Below the pieces are notes generated by a model. The model did no database searches, was not told the DNA's origin, and was given only the letters and a program-made list of their open reading frames with translations. From Methylophaga thalassica MP (lineage in GTDB: Bacteria > Pseudomonadota > Gammaproteobacteria > Nitrosococcales > Methylophagaceae): a DNA stretch of 64,000 bases. The DNA is taken from positions 558,001 to 622,000 of the forward strand of contig NZ_AFIG01000003.1 in the NCBI RefSeq assembly GCF_000214595.1, in the 5' to 3' direction. This document shows positions 19,473-29,187 of the stretch, piece after piece. Numbering within the stretch: position 1 is the first letter of the stretch; every line of letters begins with the position of its first letter. The position numbers were made by a program, and so were the translations under genes.

Positions 19473-21710
19473 TTATTCAGCGACTTCCATGCCACTGACT
19501 TTCTGTAAGCCGCGTGGAAGCTTATGTCCTCTTTTACCACGACTGCCTTCATAATGGGCTAAATCAGCGGCTTTTAACGTTAAATGACGTCGGCCAGCAT
19601 GTAAGGTGAGCCCCTGTTCATTAGGTACTATAACGACGGCTTGCATCCATTCTTGACCCGAAGTGAATTTCGCCTGAGGAATATTGATCAAACGAACCCC
19701 TTTGCCCTTATTCATTTCTGGAATGTCATCAGCAGGAAACACCAGTAAACGACCATCGCCGGAGGCTACGGCAATCTGTGTTTCTTTACTGTCAATAAAT
19801 AACGGTGGCAGCAAAGCAGCGCCTTTTGGAATATTAAAAATGGCCTTACCTGCTTTATTTTTAGCCAATAAATTATCAAGCGTAGTAATGAATCCGTAAC
19901 CTGCCGTATTGGTCAGTAAGACTGACTGTTCAGGTTCAACTACCATCACAGCCACAAACCTGGCCTCGGCAGGTGATTGTAAACGCCCGCTTAATGGTTC
20001 ACCCTGACCTCTGGCAGAAGGGAGCGTGTGTGCTCCCAGCGAGTAACTACGTCCAGTATCATCCAGAAACACAATCTGTTGATTACTTCTGGCTTTTACT
20101 GAAGCAAAATAACGATCACCTGTACGGAAATTTAACGAAGCAGGATCAACATCATGACCTTTAGCAGCGCGTACCCAACCACTTTCAGATAACACGATGG
20201 TCAATGGTTCTGTCGGTAATAACTCGGTGGCATTTAATGCTTTTGCGGCCTTTCTTTCAATGATGTTTGAGCGTCTATCATCACCAAATTTTTCTGCATC
20301 AGCCGTCAATTCTTTTCGAATAAGTGTTTTTAGGCGTGTGTCTGAGCCTAGTAATAATTCAAGCTGTTTGCGCTCTTTACTCAACTCATCCATTTCGCCA
20401 CGGATTTTCATCTCTTCCAGCTTGGCTAAATGGCGTAAACGCAGTTCTAAAATGGCTTCGGCTTGTCTGTCAGTAATACCGAATCGTTCCATCATCACTG
20501 CTTTGGGTTCATCTTCAGTACGGATAATCGCAATGACTTCGTCGATATTCAGATAGGCAACGAGTAAACCTTCCAGGACGTGCATGCGATCCAGCACTTT
20601 ATCCAGACGATATTGCAAACGACGACGAACCGTTTCTACACGATAGGCCAACCATTCCTGCAGCATATCCAACAGATTTTTCACCTGCGGACGACCATCC
20701 ATGCCAATCATATTCATATTGACACGATGGCTGCGTTCTAAATCAGTCGTCGCAAATAAATGCGACATCAGGCTGTCGATATCGACACGGTTGGAACGAG
20801 GCATAATGACCAGACGAACTGGATTTTCATGATCCGACTCATCGCGCAAATCGGCTACCATCGGTAATTTTTTTGCCTGCATCTGAGCCGCAATTTGCTC
20901 CAGCACTTTTGCCCCGGACACCTGATAGGGCAACTCATAAATGATGATTTCACCTTCTTCTTTTTTATAACATGCCCGTTGTTTTATCGAGCCATGCCCG
21001 GTGGCATACATTTTATGAATTTCATCGCGACTGGAGACGATTTCAGCTCCGGTTGGGAAATCCGGCCCTTGAATATCTTCAAGCAAATCTTCCAGAGTAC
21101 TTTTGGGTGTTTTTAACAGGCGTAAACAGGCATTAACTACTTCACGCAGATTATGAGGAGGCACATCAGTGGCCATCCCCACAGCAATCCCTGTCGTACC
21201 GTTTAATAATAGGTTGGGCAGCCGGGCTGGCAACAATGACGGCTCATCCATGGTGCCGTCAAAATTCGGCACCCAATCCGCTGTGCCCTGTCCCAACTCA
21301 CTTAATAAAACCTGCGAATAAGCTGCCAGACGCGCTTCGGTATAACGCATTGCAGCAAAAGATTTAGGGTCATCGATTGAGCCCCAGTTTCCTTGTCCAT
21401 CAACTAAGGGATAACGATAAGAGAACGGCTGCGCCATTAATACCATGGCTTCATAACAGGCAGAATCACCATGCGGATGGTATTTACCTAACACGTCACC
21501 GACGGTTCTGGCTGACTTTTTATGCTTGGATAAGGCACTCAGACCGAGTTCAGACATTGCATAAATAATCCGCCGCTGAACAGGTTTTAGACCATCGCCA
21601 ATATGCGGTAATGCACGGTCCAGAATGACATACATCGAATAATCCAGATACGCTTTTTCAGTGAAATCGCGTAGCGGCATATTCTCCAAATCATCGACGA
21701 AAGTAGTCAT
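19473..21710 (-). CDS. parC: DNA topoisomerase IV subunit A
   Basis: DNA-cleaving subunit of topoisomerase IV, which decatenates daughter chromosomes. The 745-residue protein has the active-site tyrosine in [10 protein letters not shown] and the quinolone-determining segment [17 protein letters not shown] with the Ser and Glu of the sensitive form. Length fits ParC rather than the longer GyrA. It follows parE by 20 bases. Confidence 0.96.
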   Translation of the reverse strand: MTTFVDDLENMPLRDFTEKAYLDYSMYVILDRALPHIGDGLKPVQRRIIYAMSELGLSALSKHKKSARTVGDVLGKYHPHGDSACYEAMVLMAQPFSYRYPLVDGQGNWGSIDDPKSFAAMRYTEARLAAYSQVLLSELGQGTADWVPNFDGTMDEPSLLPARLPNLLLNGTTGIAVGMATDVPPHNLREVVNACLRLLKTPKSTLEDLLEDIQGPDFPTGAEIVSSRDEIHKMYATGHGSIKQRACYKKEEGEIIIYELPYQVSGAKVLEQIAAQMQAKKLPMVADLRDESDHENPVRLVIMPRSNRVDIDSLMSHLFATTDLERSHRVNMNMIGMDGRPQVKNLLDMLQEWLAYRVETVRRRLQYRLDKVLDRMHVLEGLLVAYLNIDEVIAIIRTEDEPKAVMMERFGITDRQAEAILELRLRHLAKLEEMKIRGEMDELSKERKQLELLLGSDTRLKTLIRKELTADAEKFGDDRRSNIIERKAAKALNATELLPTEPLTIVLSESGWVRAAKGHDVDPASLNFRTGDRYFASVKARSNQQIVFLDDTGRSYSLGAHTLPSARGQGEPLSGRLQSPAEARFVAVMVVEPEQSVLLTNTAGYGFITTLDNLLAKNKAGKAIFNIPKGAALLPPLFIDSKETQIAVASGDGRLLVFPADDIPEMNKGKGVRLINIPQAKFTSGQEWMQAVVIVPNEQGLTLHAGRRHLTLKAADLAHYEGSRGKRGHKLPRGLQKVSGMEVAE

Positions 21711-21730
21711 GGGTTATATCTCTTTATCAT

Positions 21731-23632
21731 TTATAAAGCGGCCAGATCCGCTAAATCACCGTGTTGTTCAAGCCAGGACTTACGATCAGCAGCACGTTTT
21801 TTAGCCAAAAGCTTATCCAGCGTCATCATCGTATCGTCTTCAGCATTAATGGTCAGTCTAATTAAACGTCGGGTATCAGGTGCCATCGTTGTTTCACGCA
21901 GTTGCATGGGATTCATTTCCCCTAGGCCTTTAAAGCGCTGTGTACTGACTTTACCTTTGATTTTGTCTTTTTCAATTCGGTCGAGAATAATCTTACGTTC
22001 TTCATCATCCAGTGCGTAGAACACTTGTTTACCGACGTCAATGCGATATAGCGGTGGCATAGCAACGCAGATATGACCTGCTTCAACCAGGGGGCGAAAA
22101 TGTCTGACAAATAACGCACATAATAAGGTGGCGATATGGGCACCATCTGAATCCGCATCGGCTAATATACAAACTTTACCGTAACGTAAGCCCGACAAAT
22201 CATCAGAACCGGGATCCACACCAATAGCGACGGCAATATCATGGACTTCCTGAGAGGCCAGCACCTGTCCTGGTTCCACTTCCCATGTATTCAGAATTTT
22301 GCCACGTAATGGCATGATGGCCTGAAACTCTCTATTTCGGCCTTGCTTGGCACTCCCGCCAGCCGAATCCCCTTCCACTAAAAATAATTCCGTACGCGAA
22401 GGATCCTGAGAAGCGCAATCCGCTAACTTACCGGGCAGCGCCGGACCAGACTGTACGCGTTTGCGTACCACTTTTTTCGCCTGCTTTAATCTGGACTGCG
22501 CATTATTAATTGCCAAATCGGCAATTTTTTCACCATCTTCTACATGATGATTCAACCATAAACTAAAGGCATCTTTCACCACACCAGACACAAAGCCAGC
22601 ACATTGACGAGAAGATAAACGCTCTTTGGTCTGACCGGAGAATTGGGGATCCTCTAACTTGACGGATAACACATAACAACAACGCTCCCAGACATCTTCC
22701 GGTGCTAACTTCACACCTCTTGGCAATAAGTTACGAAACTCACAAAATTCCCGGAGTGCTTCCAGTACGCCACTACGTAAGCCATTAACATGGGTTCCAC
22801 CCTGAGCTGTTGGAATCAGGTTGACATAACTTTCTGCCAACTCATCGCCAGGTTCCAGCTGCCACATAAGCGCCCAGTCCACTTCCTGTGACTCTTCACT
22901 CATATGACCAACAAAAGGCGTTGCAGGAACACAGGGTGCATCGGTCATCGCCGTAGAAAGGTATGAATTTAAACCATCTTCGTAGCACCAGCGATCTTCC
23001 ACTTTCTCCTTACCAGATAAATCAGTAAAGGTCACCACGAGGCCGGGACATAAAACGGCTTTTGCTCGCAGTACATGTCTTAGTCTGGGGACAGAAAATT
23101 TAGGAGAATCAAAAAACGGTTCTTCAGGCCAGAATCTGACAGTGGTGCCAGTATTTCGTTTACCCACCGTGCCGATTTCATTCAAGGCCTCAACCAAAGC
23201 ACCACTTTCAAACGCAATTTGATACTCGGTAGCGTTTCGACGAATTTTGACTTCCAGACGCGAGGACAATGCATTAACAACAGAAACACCGACACCATGC
23301 AAACCGCCGGAAAAGCGGTAGTTTTTGTTGGAGAATTTCCCCCCCGCATGTAAGCGCGTGAGAATAACTTCAACACCTGGAACACCTTCTTCCGGATGAA
23401 TATCAACCGGCATACCACGACCATCATCACTGACTTCCAGTGAATTGTCCTTATGTAAGGTAACCTGAATTTGTTTCGCGTGGCCTGCTACCGCTTCGTC
23501 AACACTATTATCAATGACCTCTTGAGCAAGATGGTTGGGACGTGCTGTATCGGTGTACATGCCTGGTCGTTTACGGACAGGCTCTAGCCCCGTCAAAACC
23601 TCAATGGCAGATGCATTGTATGTATTCGTCAT
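21731..23632 (-). CDS. parE: DNA topoisomerase IV subunit B
   Basis: ATPase subunit of topoisomerase IV, 633 residues. The GHKL ATP site is visible (VIDNSVDEAVAGH, DDGRGMPVD, GGLHGVGVSVVNALS) and the Toprim metal-binding motif LVEGDSAGGSAKQGR lies near residue 415. Length fits ParE rather than GyrB, which carries an extra insertion in gammaproteobacteria. Divergently oriented to the cyd operon. Confidence 0.96.
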   Translation of the reverse strand: MTNTYNASAIEVLTGLEPVRKRPGMYTDTARPNHLAQEVIDNSVDEAVAGHAKQIQVTLHKDNSLEVSDDGRGMPVDIHPEEGVPGVEVILTRLHAGGKFSNKNYRFSGGLHGVGVSVVNALSSRLEVKIRRNATEYQIAFESGALVEALNEIGTVGKRNTGTTVRFWPEEPFFDSPKFSVPRLRHVLRAKAVLCPGLVVTFTDLSGKEKVEDRWCYEDGLNSYLSTAMTDAPCVPATPFVGHMSEESQEVDWALMWQLEPGDELAESYVNLIPTAQGGTHVNGLRSGVLEALREFCEFRNLLPRGVKLAPEDVWERCCYVLSVKLEDPQFSGQTKERLSSRQCAGFVSGVVKDAFSLWLNHHVEDGEKIADLAINNAQSRLKQAKKVVRKRVQSGPALPGKLADCASQDPSRTELFLVEGDSAGGSAKQGRNREFQAIMPLRGKILNTWEVEPGQVLASQEVHDIAVAIGVDPGSDDLSGLRYGKVCILADADSDGAHIATLLCALFVRHFRPLVEAGHICVAMPPLYRIDVGKQVFYALDDEERKIILDRIEKDKIKGKVSTQRFKGLGEMNPMQLRETTMAPDTRRLIRLTINAEDDTMMTLDKLLAKKRAADRKSWLEQHGDLADLAAL

Positions 23633-23925
23633 TATTGAGATATCTACCTAAAATTGTTCCCACCGAAGGTTAGCAGGATAAAAGCCTAACAGACAACACA
23701 GAAGCAACATATCTGTGAAAAAAAACCGGTTTAATCCGAATTAGTGTAAATATTCCCTCGCTTTTAAAGTGACAAGTTTGTAAAGTTTTGTAAATAACCC
23801 GCTAAGAATACTGTCTTTTGTGGCATCTGGCGTATTATTCGCCCCTTAATTTGGCAGAGCGTGCAACCTGATTTAACTAAAATTGACTAAGATCATGTTT
23901 TCTTAACTTGTGTTGTGGTGGAATA

Positions 23926-24108
23926 GTGGCAAAGAAATTATTCACTGATAGAAAATTGATCATTGAGCTTAGCATTATGTTGGTTTGCAAGCTGTTGTTA
24001 CTTTTTCTTATATGGCATTTGTTTTTTAGTAGCGCCCCCGACGACATTACCCATGACGCCGTCGCTGACGTGATTATTAATCACTCTTCAGATGGAGATT
24101 CACCTTGA
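23926..24108 (+). CDS. cydP: cytochrome bd small subunit CydP
   Basis: A 60-residue single-helix membrane protein preceding cydA. The GTG at 23926 is preferred to the TTG at 23908 because a GGTGGA ribosome-binding-like sequence precedes it. The [28 protein letters not shown] segment has the short basic head and one transmembrane helix of CydP-type proteins found before cydAB in many proteobacteria. Its stop overlaps the TTG start of cydA. The 293-base gap to parE carries a degenerate FNR-like TTGAC-N4-ATCAT at 23883-23896. Confidence 0.8.
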   Translation: MAKKLFTDRKLIIELSIMLVCKLLLLFLIWHLFFSSAPDDITHDAVADVIINHSSDGDSP

Positions 24109-25667
24109 TTTCTGAACACTTAGTCGACTTATCCCGTTTGCAGTTCGCTATCACGGCACTGTATCACTTTTTATTTGTGCCGCTCACGCTGGGGCTATCA
24201 TGGATTCTGGTGATTATGGAATCGGTGTATGTCATGACAGGTAAGGAAATATACCGTGACATGACAAAGTTCTGGGGTAAGTTATTCGGGATTAACTTCG
24301 CCCTTGGGGTGACCACCGGACTGACTATGGAATTCCAGTTTGGCACCAACTGGGCATATTATTCGCATTACGTTGGCGACATTTTCGGCGCCCCACTTGC
24401 CATAGAAGGTTTGATGGCATTTATGCTTGAATCGACCTTTGTTGGTATGTTTTTCCTTGGCTGGGACAGACTCAGTAAACGACAACATCTCACCACCACT
24501 TTTCTGGTCGCGCTAGGTTCAAATCTCTCAGCATTGTGGATTCTGGTGGCAAACGCCTGGATGCAAAATCCGGTCGGAGCGCACTTCAACTATGAAACAA
24601 TGCGTATGGAGCTCACCAGCTTTGCCGACGTATTTTTCAACCCTGTCGCACAGGTGAAGTTTATTCACACCGTTGCAGCCGGTTATGTCACTGGCGCTAT
24701 GTTTGTATTAAGTATCAGCGCTTACTACCTACTAAGAAACCGTGATGTCGGTTTTGCCCGCCGCAGCTTCGCTGTAGCTGCAGGTTTCGGCGTAGCGGCA
24801 ATATGCTCAGTCATTTTGCTGGGTGATGAAAGCGGTTATGAAGTAGGTGATGTGCAAAAAACCAAATTAGCGGCAATTGAAGCCGAGTGGGAAACAGCAG
24901 AACCACCAGCCGCCTTTACCTTGTTCGGCTGGCCTAATGACGAAACAATGGAAACAGACTACGCCGTTAAAATCCCTTATTTGCTGGGCATAATTGCTAC
25001 ACGATCAGTGACTGAGCCCGTAGCTGGGATTAAAGACCTGAGAGCAGAGCATGAAGACCGTGTTCGTAATGGTATGAAAGCCTACGCGCTGTTAAAACAA
25101 TTACGTGACGGCCCTGTAACAGAGGAAACCAAAGCCGAATTTGATAAAGTCAAAGATGACTTGGGTTATGGTTTGTTACTGAAAAAATATACCAATAACG
25201 TTACCGATGCGACGGATGAGCAAATAAAAGCAGCAGCGCATGATACCGTTCCACCTGTTGCACCGATGTTCTGGGCATTCAGGATCATGGTCGCATCTGG
25301 CTTTGCCATGCTGATTATCTTTTTCTTGTCTTTCTATCATTGTGCCAAGCGACAAGAATACAAAAAGAAATGGTTACTGCGTCTGGCGATGCTCGGTCTA
25401 CCGCTACCCTGGATAGCGGCAGAAACAGGCTGGTTTGTTGCTGAATTTGGTCGTCAACCCTGGACCATCAGTGGCATTTTGCCAACACATATTTCGACCT
25501 CAACCTTATCTGCCAGTGATGTTCAAAACAGTTTAATTGCCTTAGTTGTGTTCTATACCCTGCTGTTAATTGTTGAACTCTATCTGATGATTCGGTTCGT
25601 CAGGCAAGGGCCGAGCAGCTTGCATACCGGCCGTTACCACTATGAAGCATCAGCAGAGAGAGGCTAA
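24105..25667 (+). CDS. cydA: cytochrome bd ubiquinol oxidase subunit I
   Basis: Quinol-oxidising subunit of the high-affinity bd oxidase in the inner membrane, 520 residues. It starts at TTG with GGAG eight bases ahead, overlapping cydP by four bases. His21 in [15 protein letters not shown] corresponds to the haem b595 ligand; [14 protein letters not shown] holds the b558 histidine; the long Q-loop of the Escherichia coli type is present between about 230 and 390. Complete. Confidence 0.97.
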   Translation: MISEHLVDLSRLQFAITALYHFLFVPLTLGLSWILVIMESVYVMTGKEIYRDMTKFWGKLFGINFALGVTTGLTMEFQFGTNWAYYSHYVGDIFGAPLAIEGLMAFMLESTFVGMFFLGWDRLSKRQHLTTTFLVALGSNLSALWILVANAWMQNPVGAHFNYETMRMELTSFADVFFNPVAQVKFIHTVAAGYVTGAMFVLSISAYYLLRNRDVGFARRSFAVAAGFGVAAICSVILLGDESGYEVGDVQKTKLAAIEAEWETAEPPAAFTLFGWPNDETMETDYAVKIPYLLGIIATRSVTEPVAGIKDLRAEHEDRVRNGMKAYALLKQLRDGPVTEETKAEFDKVKDDLGYGLLLKKYTNNVTDATDEQIKAAAHDTVPPVAPMFWAFRIMVASGFAMLIIFFLSFYHCAKRQEYKKKWLLRLAMLGLPLPWIAAETGWFVAEFGRQPWTISGILPTHISTSTLSASDVQNSLIALVVFYTLLLIVELYLMIRFVRQGPSSLHTGRYHYEASAERG

Positions 25668-25669
25668 TC

Positions 25670-26812
25670 ATGATTCTTGATTATGAAACACTAAAATTAA
25701 TCTGGTGGCTGCTGATGGGCGTTCTTCTCATCGGATTCGCTCTCACCGATGGCTTTGATATGGGCGTCGGTATTTTATTACCGTTTATCGGTCATACAGA
25801 CGAAGAACGCCGTATTATGATCAACACGGTAGGCCCTCACTGGGAAGGCAACCAAGTCTGGTTGGTTACTGCCGGTGGTGCTTTATTCGCTGCATGGCCC
25901 CTTGTTTATGCCATGGCATTTTCAGGCTTTTATTTAGCCATGATGTTAACGCTATTTGCACTTTTCTTACGACCTGTTGGCTTTGATTATCGCAGCAAAC
26001 TGGATAACTCACGCTGGCGTTCAAGCTGGGATTGGGGTTTATTTGTGGGAAGTGTTGTCCCCCCGATTATCTTCGGTGTCGCCTTTGGTAATTTATTATT
26101 GGGCGTCCCCTTTTACTTCGACGATATGATGCGTCCAAATTACACGGGTGGATTTTTACAACTGCTTAATCCCTTTGCCTTGTTATCCGGCGTGGTCAGC
26201 TTGTTAATGATCGTTATGCATGGCTCTGTTTGGTTACAAATTCGTACACTGGATAGCCTGGAGTGGCGGGCAACTCAGGTGGCTAAAGCCAGTTCGGTTG
26301 CTTTATTGATCGCATTTGCTCTTGCAGGTTTGTGGGTTTCTTTTGGTATGGATGGCTATGTTGTGAGCGCTATGCCAGCCGCAAACTCAAGTTTCACTCC
26401 GGATATGAAAGAAGTCACCACCCAAGTGGGAGGTTGGTTGCTGAACTATCAGCAATATCCATGGATGATTTTAGCCCCAGCATTTGCTTTTCTGGGGATG
26501 ATTGGTGTGTATCTATTCTCTCACTTGTCCCGTCCTGGTATGGCTTTTATAAGTAGTGCCGTAACACTGACAGGCATCATTCTGACAGCTGGTTTTTCTA
26601 TGTTCCCATTTGTCATGCCATCAAGTGATGCTGTGAATCATAGTCTGACCATGTGGGATGCCACCTCCAGTCTGTTGACATTAAAAATCATGTTCTGGGT
26701 GGCCATCGTCATGGTGCCAATTATAATTTGTTACAGTTTCTGGACCTATCGTCGTATGTGGCGAAGACTCGACGTGAACTTTATTCGCGGTAACCAACAT
26801 TCAACCTATTAG
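25670..26812 (+). CDS. cydB: cytochrome bd ubiquinol oxidase subunit II
   Basis: Second core membrane subunit of cytochrome bd, 380 residues with about eight hydrophobic segments. The family start MILDYETLKLIWWLLMGVLL and the conserved FALTDGFDMGVG and GPHWEGNQVWLV motifs are present. Two bases separate it from cydA. Confidence 0.97.
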   Translation: MILDYETLKLIWWLLMGVLLIGFALTDGFDMGVGILLPFIGHTDEERRIMINTVGPHWEGNQVWLVTAGGALFAAWPLVYAMAFSGFYLAMMLTLFALFLRPVGFDYRSKLDNSRWRSSWDWGLFVGSVVPPIIFGVAFGNLLLGVPFYFDDMMRPNYTGGFLQLLNPFALLSGVVSLLMIVMHGSVWLQIRTLDSLEWRATQVAKASSVALLIAFALAGLWVSFGMDGYVVSAMPAANSSFTPDMKEVTTQVGGWLLNYQQYPWMILAPAFAFLGMIGVYLFSHLSRPGMAFISSAVTLTGIILTAGFSMFPFVMPSSDAVNHSLTMWDATSSLLTLKIMFWVAIVMVPIIICYSFWTYRRMWRRLDVNFIRGNQHSTY

Positions 26813-26821
26813 GAATCTATT

Positions 26822-26926
26822 ATGTGGTATTTTGCTTGGATACTTGGCGTTTTATTAGCCGTCGCATTCGGTATCATTAATGTGATGTGGTTAGAAAACT
26901 GCCCGATGGATACATTGGATGACTAA
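26822..26926 (+). CDS. cydX: cytochrome bd small subunit CydX
   Basis: A 34-residue protein beginning MWYFAWILGVLLAVAFG, a single transmembrane helix with the conserved WYF/AWILG start and a short acidic tail. CydX stabilises the haem sites of cytochrome bd. It starts nine bases after cydB and overlaps the next gene by eight bases. Easily missed because of its size. Confidence 0.93.
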   Translation: MWYFAWILGVLLAVAFGIINVMWLENCPMDTLDD

Positions 26927-27197
26927 TTCGTGGATAGATAAGTCTGGTGTACGTTTAATTAGTTTATTAACTGCACTGGGCTTATCTGCTGCCATATTAA
27001 TTTTCCCTAACCGGCTTTTGATGGAAAATGGTAAATCGGATCATGATTTATTAATGGTGTTATTAGTTGGTGTCTGTATCGGTTTTATTCATGGTGTCGG
27101 TTTCGCTCCTAAAAAGACGCTGTTGCATATTTTACTCAGCCCATACACCTGCTGGCCGATTATGTTCTATGGCGTATTCCATATGGCTCTGAACTAA
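26919..27197 (+). CDS. ybgE: YbgE family cyd-operon membrane protein
   Basis: A 92-residue protein with three hydrophobic segments and the family motif IGFIHGVGFAPKK. YbgE genes regularly follow cydX; the precise function is not established. Starts inside the end of cydX (ATGACTAA), showing tight coupling. Confidence 0.88.
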   Translation: MTNSWIDKSGVRLISLLTALGLSAAILIFPNRLLMENGKSDHDLLMVLLVGVCIGFIHGVGFAPKKTLLHILLSPYTCWPIMFYGVFHMALN

Positions 27198-27787
27198 TGC
27201 CTATGCGAGGTTTTATCCCTTTCATTGTTGCTTTCGGTTTAGCCTTACCCGCTTTTGCTGAAAACCAAGAGCAAATCGCGTTTGAACGTGATGCTCAGGC
27301 AGCTATTAAGGATTTGTCTACCCATCTCAAAGAAGCGTTGATGTCCGCCTTGCAGGATGGTGGTCCTATAGAGGCTATCTCAGTCTGTAAGTTGGTGGCA
27401 CCTACTCTTGCTGACGAAGTCTCAAAAAAATACAGTCTTGATATTCATCGAACCAGTTTACGCGTTCGAAATCCTGATAATGAGGCAGACAGTTGGGAAA
27501 CTGGTGTATTACAAAGTTTTGAAACACGTCTAAAGACGGGTGAGGCTATTCAATCACTCAGCTTCGTAGAAAGAGTAGATTCAGAGCTGGAATATGAGTG
27601 GCGTTATATGAAAGCCATTGCAACTGATAAACTCTGCTTATCGTGTCATGGCAGTCAGATTGCATTACCCGTTCAGAAGTTGATAGATAAAAATTATCCC
27701 AGAGACATGGCCACCGGCTACAAAATGGGTGATATCCGTGGAGCGTTTTCTGTGAAACGCCGCTACTCAAAACTTAAAGCAGACTGA
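27197..27787 (+). CDS. periplasmic Tll0287-like (DUF3365) c-type haem protein
   Basis: A 196-residue protein with a signal peptide (cleavage near AFAEN) and one CxxCH haem-attachment site in LCLSCHGSQ near residue 153. The layout, with a helical N-terminal half (ISVCKLVAPTLADEVSKKY) and the haem motif late, matches the DUF3365/Tll0287-like family, which has PAS-like haem sensors. The start overlaps the ybgE stop by one base (TAATG), so it is the last gene of the cyd operon. A redox-sensing or electron-transfer role is possible. Confidence 0.82.
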   Translation: MPMRGFIPFIVAFGLALPAFAENQEQIAFERDAQAAIKDLSTHLKEALMSALQDGGPIEAISVCKLVAPTLADEVSKKYSLDIHRTSLRVRNPDNEADSWETGVLQSFETRLKTGEAIQSLSFVERVDSELEYEWRYMKAIATDKLCLSCHGSQIALPVQKLIDKNYPRDMATGYKMGDIRGAFSVKRRYSKLKAD

Positions 27788-27974
27788 TCAGTTCTGTTCG
27801 CCCCTGCTGTCTAAAGCCCAACTTATTTTCTTTTGCCAACCAGCCAATAGCACGCTGACACAGCTTAGGCTCAAGCATCGTATCCTTGCATATACGCGTG
27901 ACTGACGCTTCGCCACGGGTATTTAAATATGTCCAGATAAGGCCTGCAGCTTCACCAATTTCATCATTCATCAT
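27774..27974 (-). CDS. small winged-helix protein (DUF2582-like)
   Basis: A 66-residue protein with the family pattern MNDEIGEAAGLIWTYL followed by a helix-turn-helix region (ASVTRICKDTMLEPKLCQRAIGWLAKE). The ATG at 27974 has GGAG nine bases upstream. Its 3' end overlaps the converging haem-protein gene by 14 bases. Probably a DNA- or RNA-binding regulator; target unknown. Confidence 0.75.
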   Translation of the reverse strand: MMNDEIGEAAGLIWTYLNTRGEASVTRICKDTMLEPKLCQRAIGWLAKENKLGFRQQGRTELISLL

Positions 27975-28011
27975 GGGGCTAAACTCCATTTAACTCATGA
28001 AAGAGTGTTGA

Positions 28012-29187
28012 TTAGACTGTTTTGAGACCAGCAATAGCATCCGCCATGTTTTCCAGAGCCTGCTGGACAACTTCAAGACGTGTTCCGATATTTAATCGCA
28101 TAAACCCTGAGCCATTATCGCCAAACACATACCCCGGATTCATGCCCACTCTGGCCTCTTCAATAAAAAAGCGTCTGAGCGATTCGTTATCCATACCCAG
28201 TGCACGACAATCCAGCCACAATAAGTATGTACCTTCAGACTCGATTAACTGGATCTGAGGACAACGCTTTTGAAGAAAATCTTCTACCCATTTTTTATTT
28301 TTGTAAATATAAACATTCAGCTGTTTTAACCAGTCTTCACCATAGCGATAAGCCGCTTCAAATGCGGTGATACTAAAAGGGTTAGCGGGGCTGATGTGCC
28401 ATTGTTCAAATACGGCTTTAATAGCTTTGCGCTGTTGCATATTACTGACAATCAACGCTGAAAGCCCCAGGCCGGCAATATTAAATGTCTTGCTGGGCGC
28501 CAACGTCGTAATCACATTATTACTGTGTGTTAAGGTTGCAAGGCTAATATGCTGTTGCTCGGGGAAGATAAGATCAGCATGAATCTCATCAGAAATAATC
28601 GTCATCTGATAACGTTCGGCCAGTTCCAGCAACTGCTGTAATTCTTCGCGAGTCCAGACTCGCCCCACAGGATTATGCGGTGAGCAGAAAAGTAATGTTT
28701 TTGCTCCTTGTTGGGCACAGTCCTCTAGATGTTCAAAATCGATAAAATAACGATTATTGTCTAACTTTAACGGGTTTAATACTAATTCTCGCCCCGTTTT
28801 TTCTACCGATGAGAAAAAAGGGAAATAAACCGGTGGCTGAACAATGACCTTATCACCGGGCTCCGTTATCGCTTCAATGACGGCATTGATTGAAGGTACA
28901 ACGCCTGGACACATAATGATATCGCTTTGCTTTATCTGCCAGTCGTAGCGCTTGGCACTCCACTCAATCAATGCTTCATACATGGAATCAGGATGAAGCG
29001 TGTAACCATAGATGGGATGTTTAGCACGCTCTACCAGAGCCTTAGTCACAGCTTCAGGGGCAGCGAAGTCCATATCCGCCACCCACATTGGGATAACATC
29101 ACTACGGCCAAAATAGGCCGTTCTGGCATCAAATTTCAGGCTTTGACTAAAACTTCGATCTATTTTCTGGTCAAAATCAACCGTCAT
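28012..29187 (-). CDS. ovoB: PLP C-S lyase of ovothiol synthesis (OvoB)
   Basis: A 391-residue fold-type I PLP enzyme of the MalY/PatB beta-C-S lyase family, with the cofactor lysine in APSKTFNIAGLG and the VADMDFAAPEAV start typical of the group. Alone it would be called a cystathionine beta-lyase-like protein, but it overlaps the ovoA stop by one base (TAATG). In ovothiol synthesis OvoB cleaves the histidylcysteine sulfoxide made by OvoA to give 5-thiohistidine. Context makes this assignment likely. Confidence 0.85.
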   Translation of the reverse strand: MTVDFDQKIDRSFSQSLKFDARTAYFGRSDVIPMWVADMDFAAPEAVTKALVERAKHPIYGYTLHPDSMYEALIEWSAKRYDWQIKQSDIIMCPGVVPSINAVIEAITEPGDKVIVQPPVYFPFFSSVEKTGRELVLNPLKLDNNRYFIDFEHLEDCAQQGAKTLLFCSPHNPVGRVWTREELQQLLELAERYQMTIISDEIHADLIFPEQQHISLATLTHSNNVITTLAPSKTFNIAGLGLSALIVSNMQQRKAIKAVFEQWHISPANPFSITAFEAAYRYGEDWLKQLNVYIYKNKKWVEDFLQKRCPQIQLIESEGTYLLWLDCRALGMDNESLRRFFIEEARVGMNPGYVFGDNGSGFMRLNIGTRLEVVQQALENMADAIAGLKTV

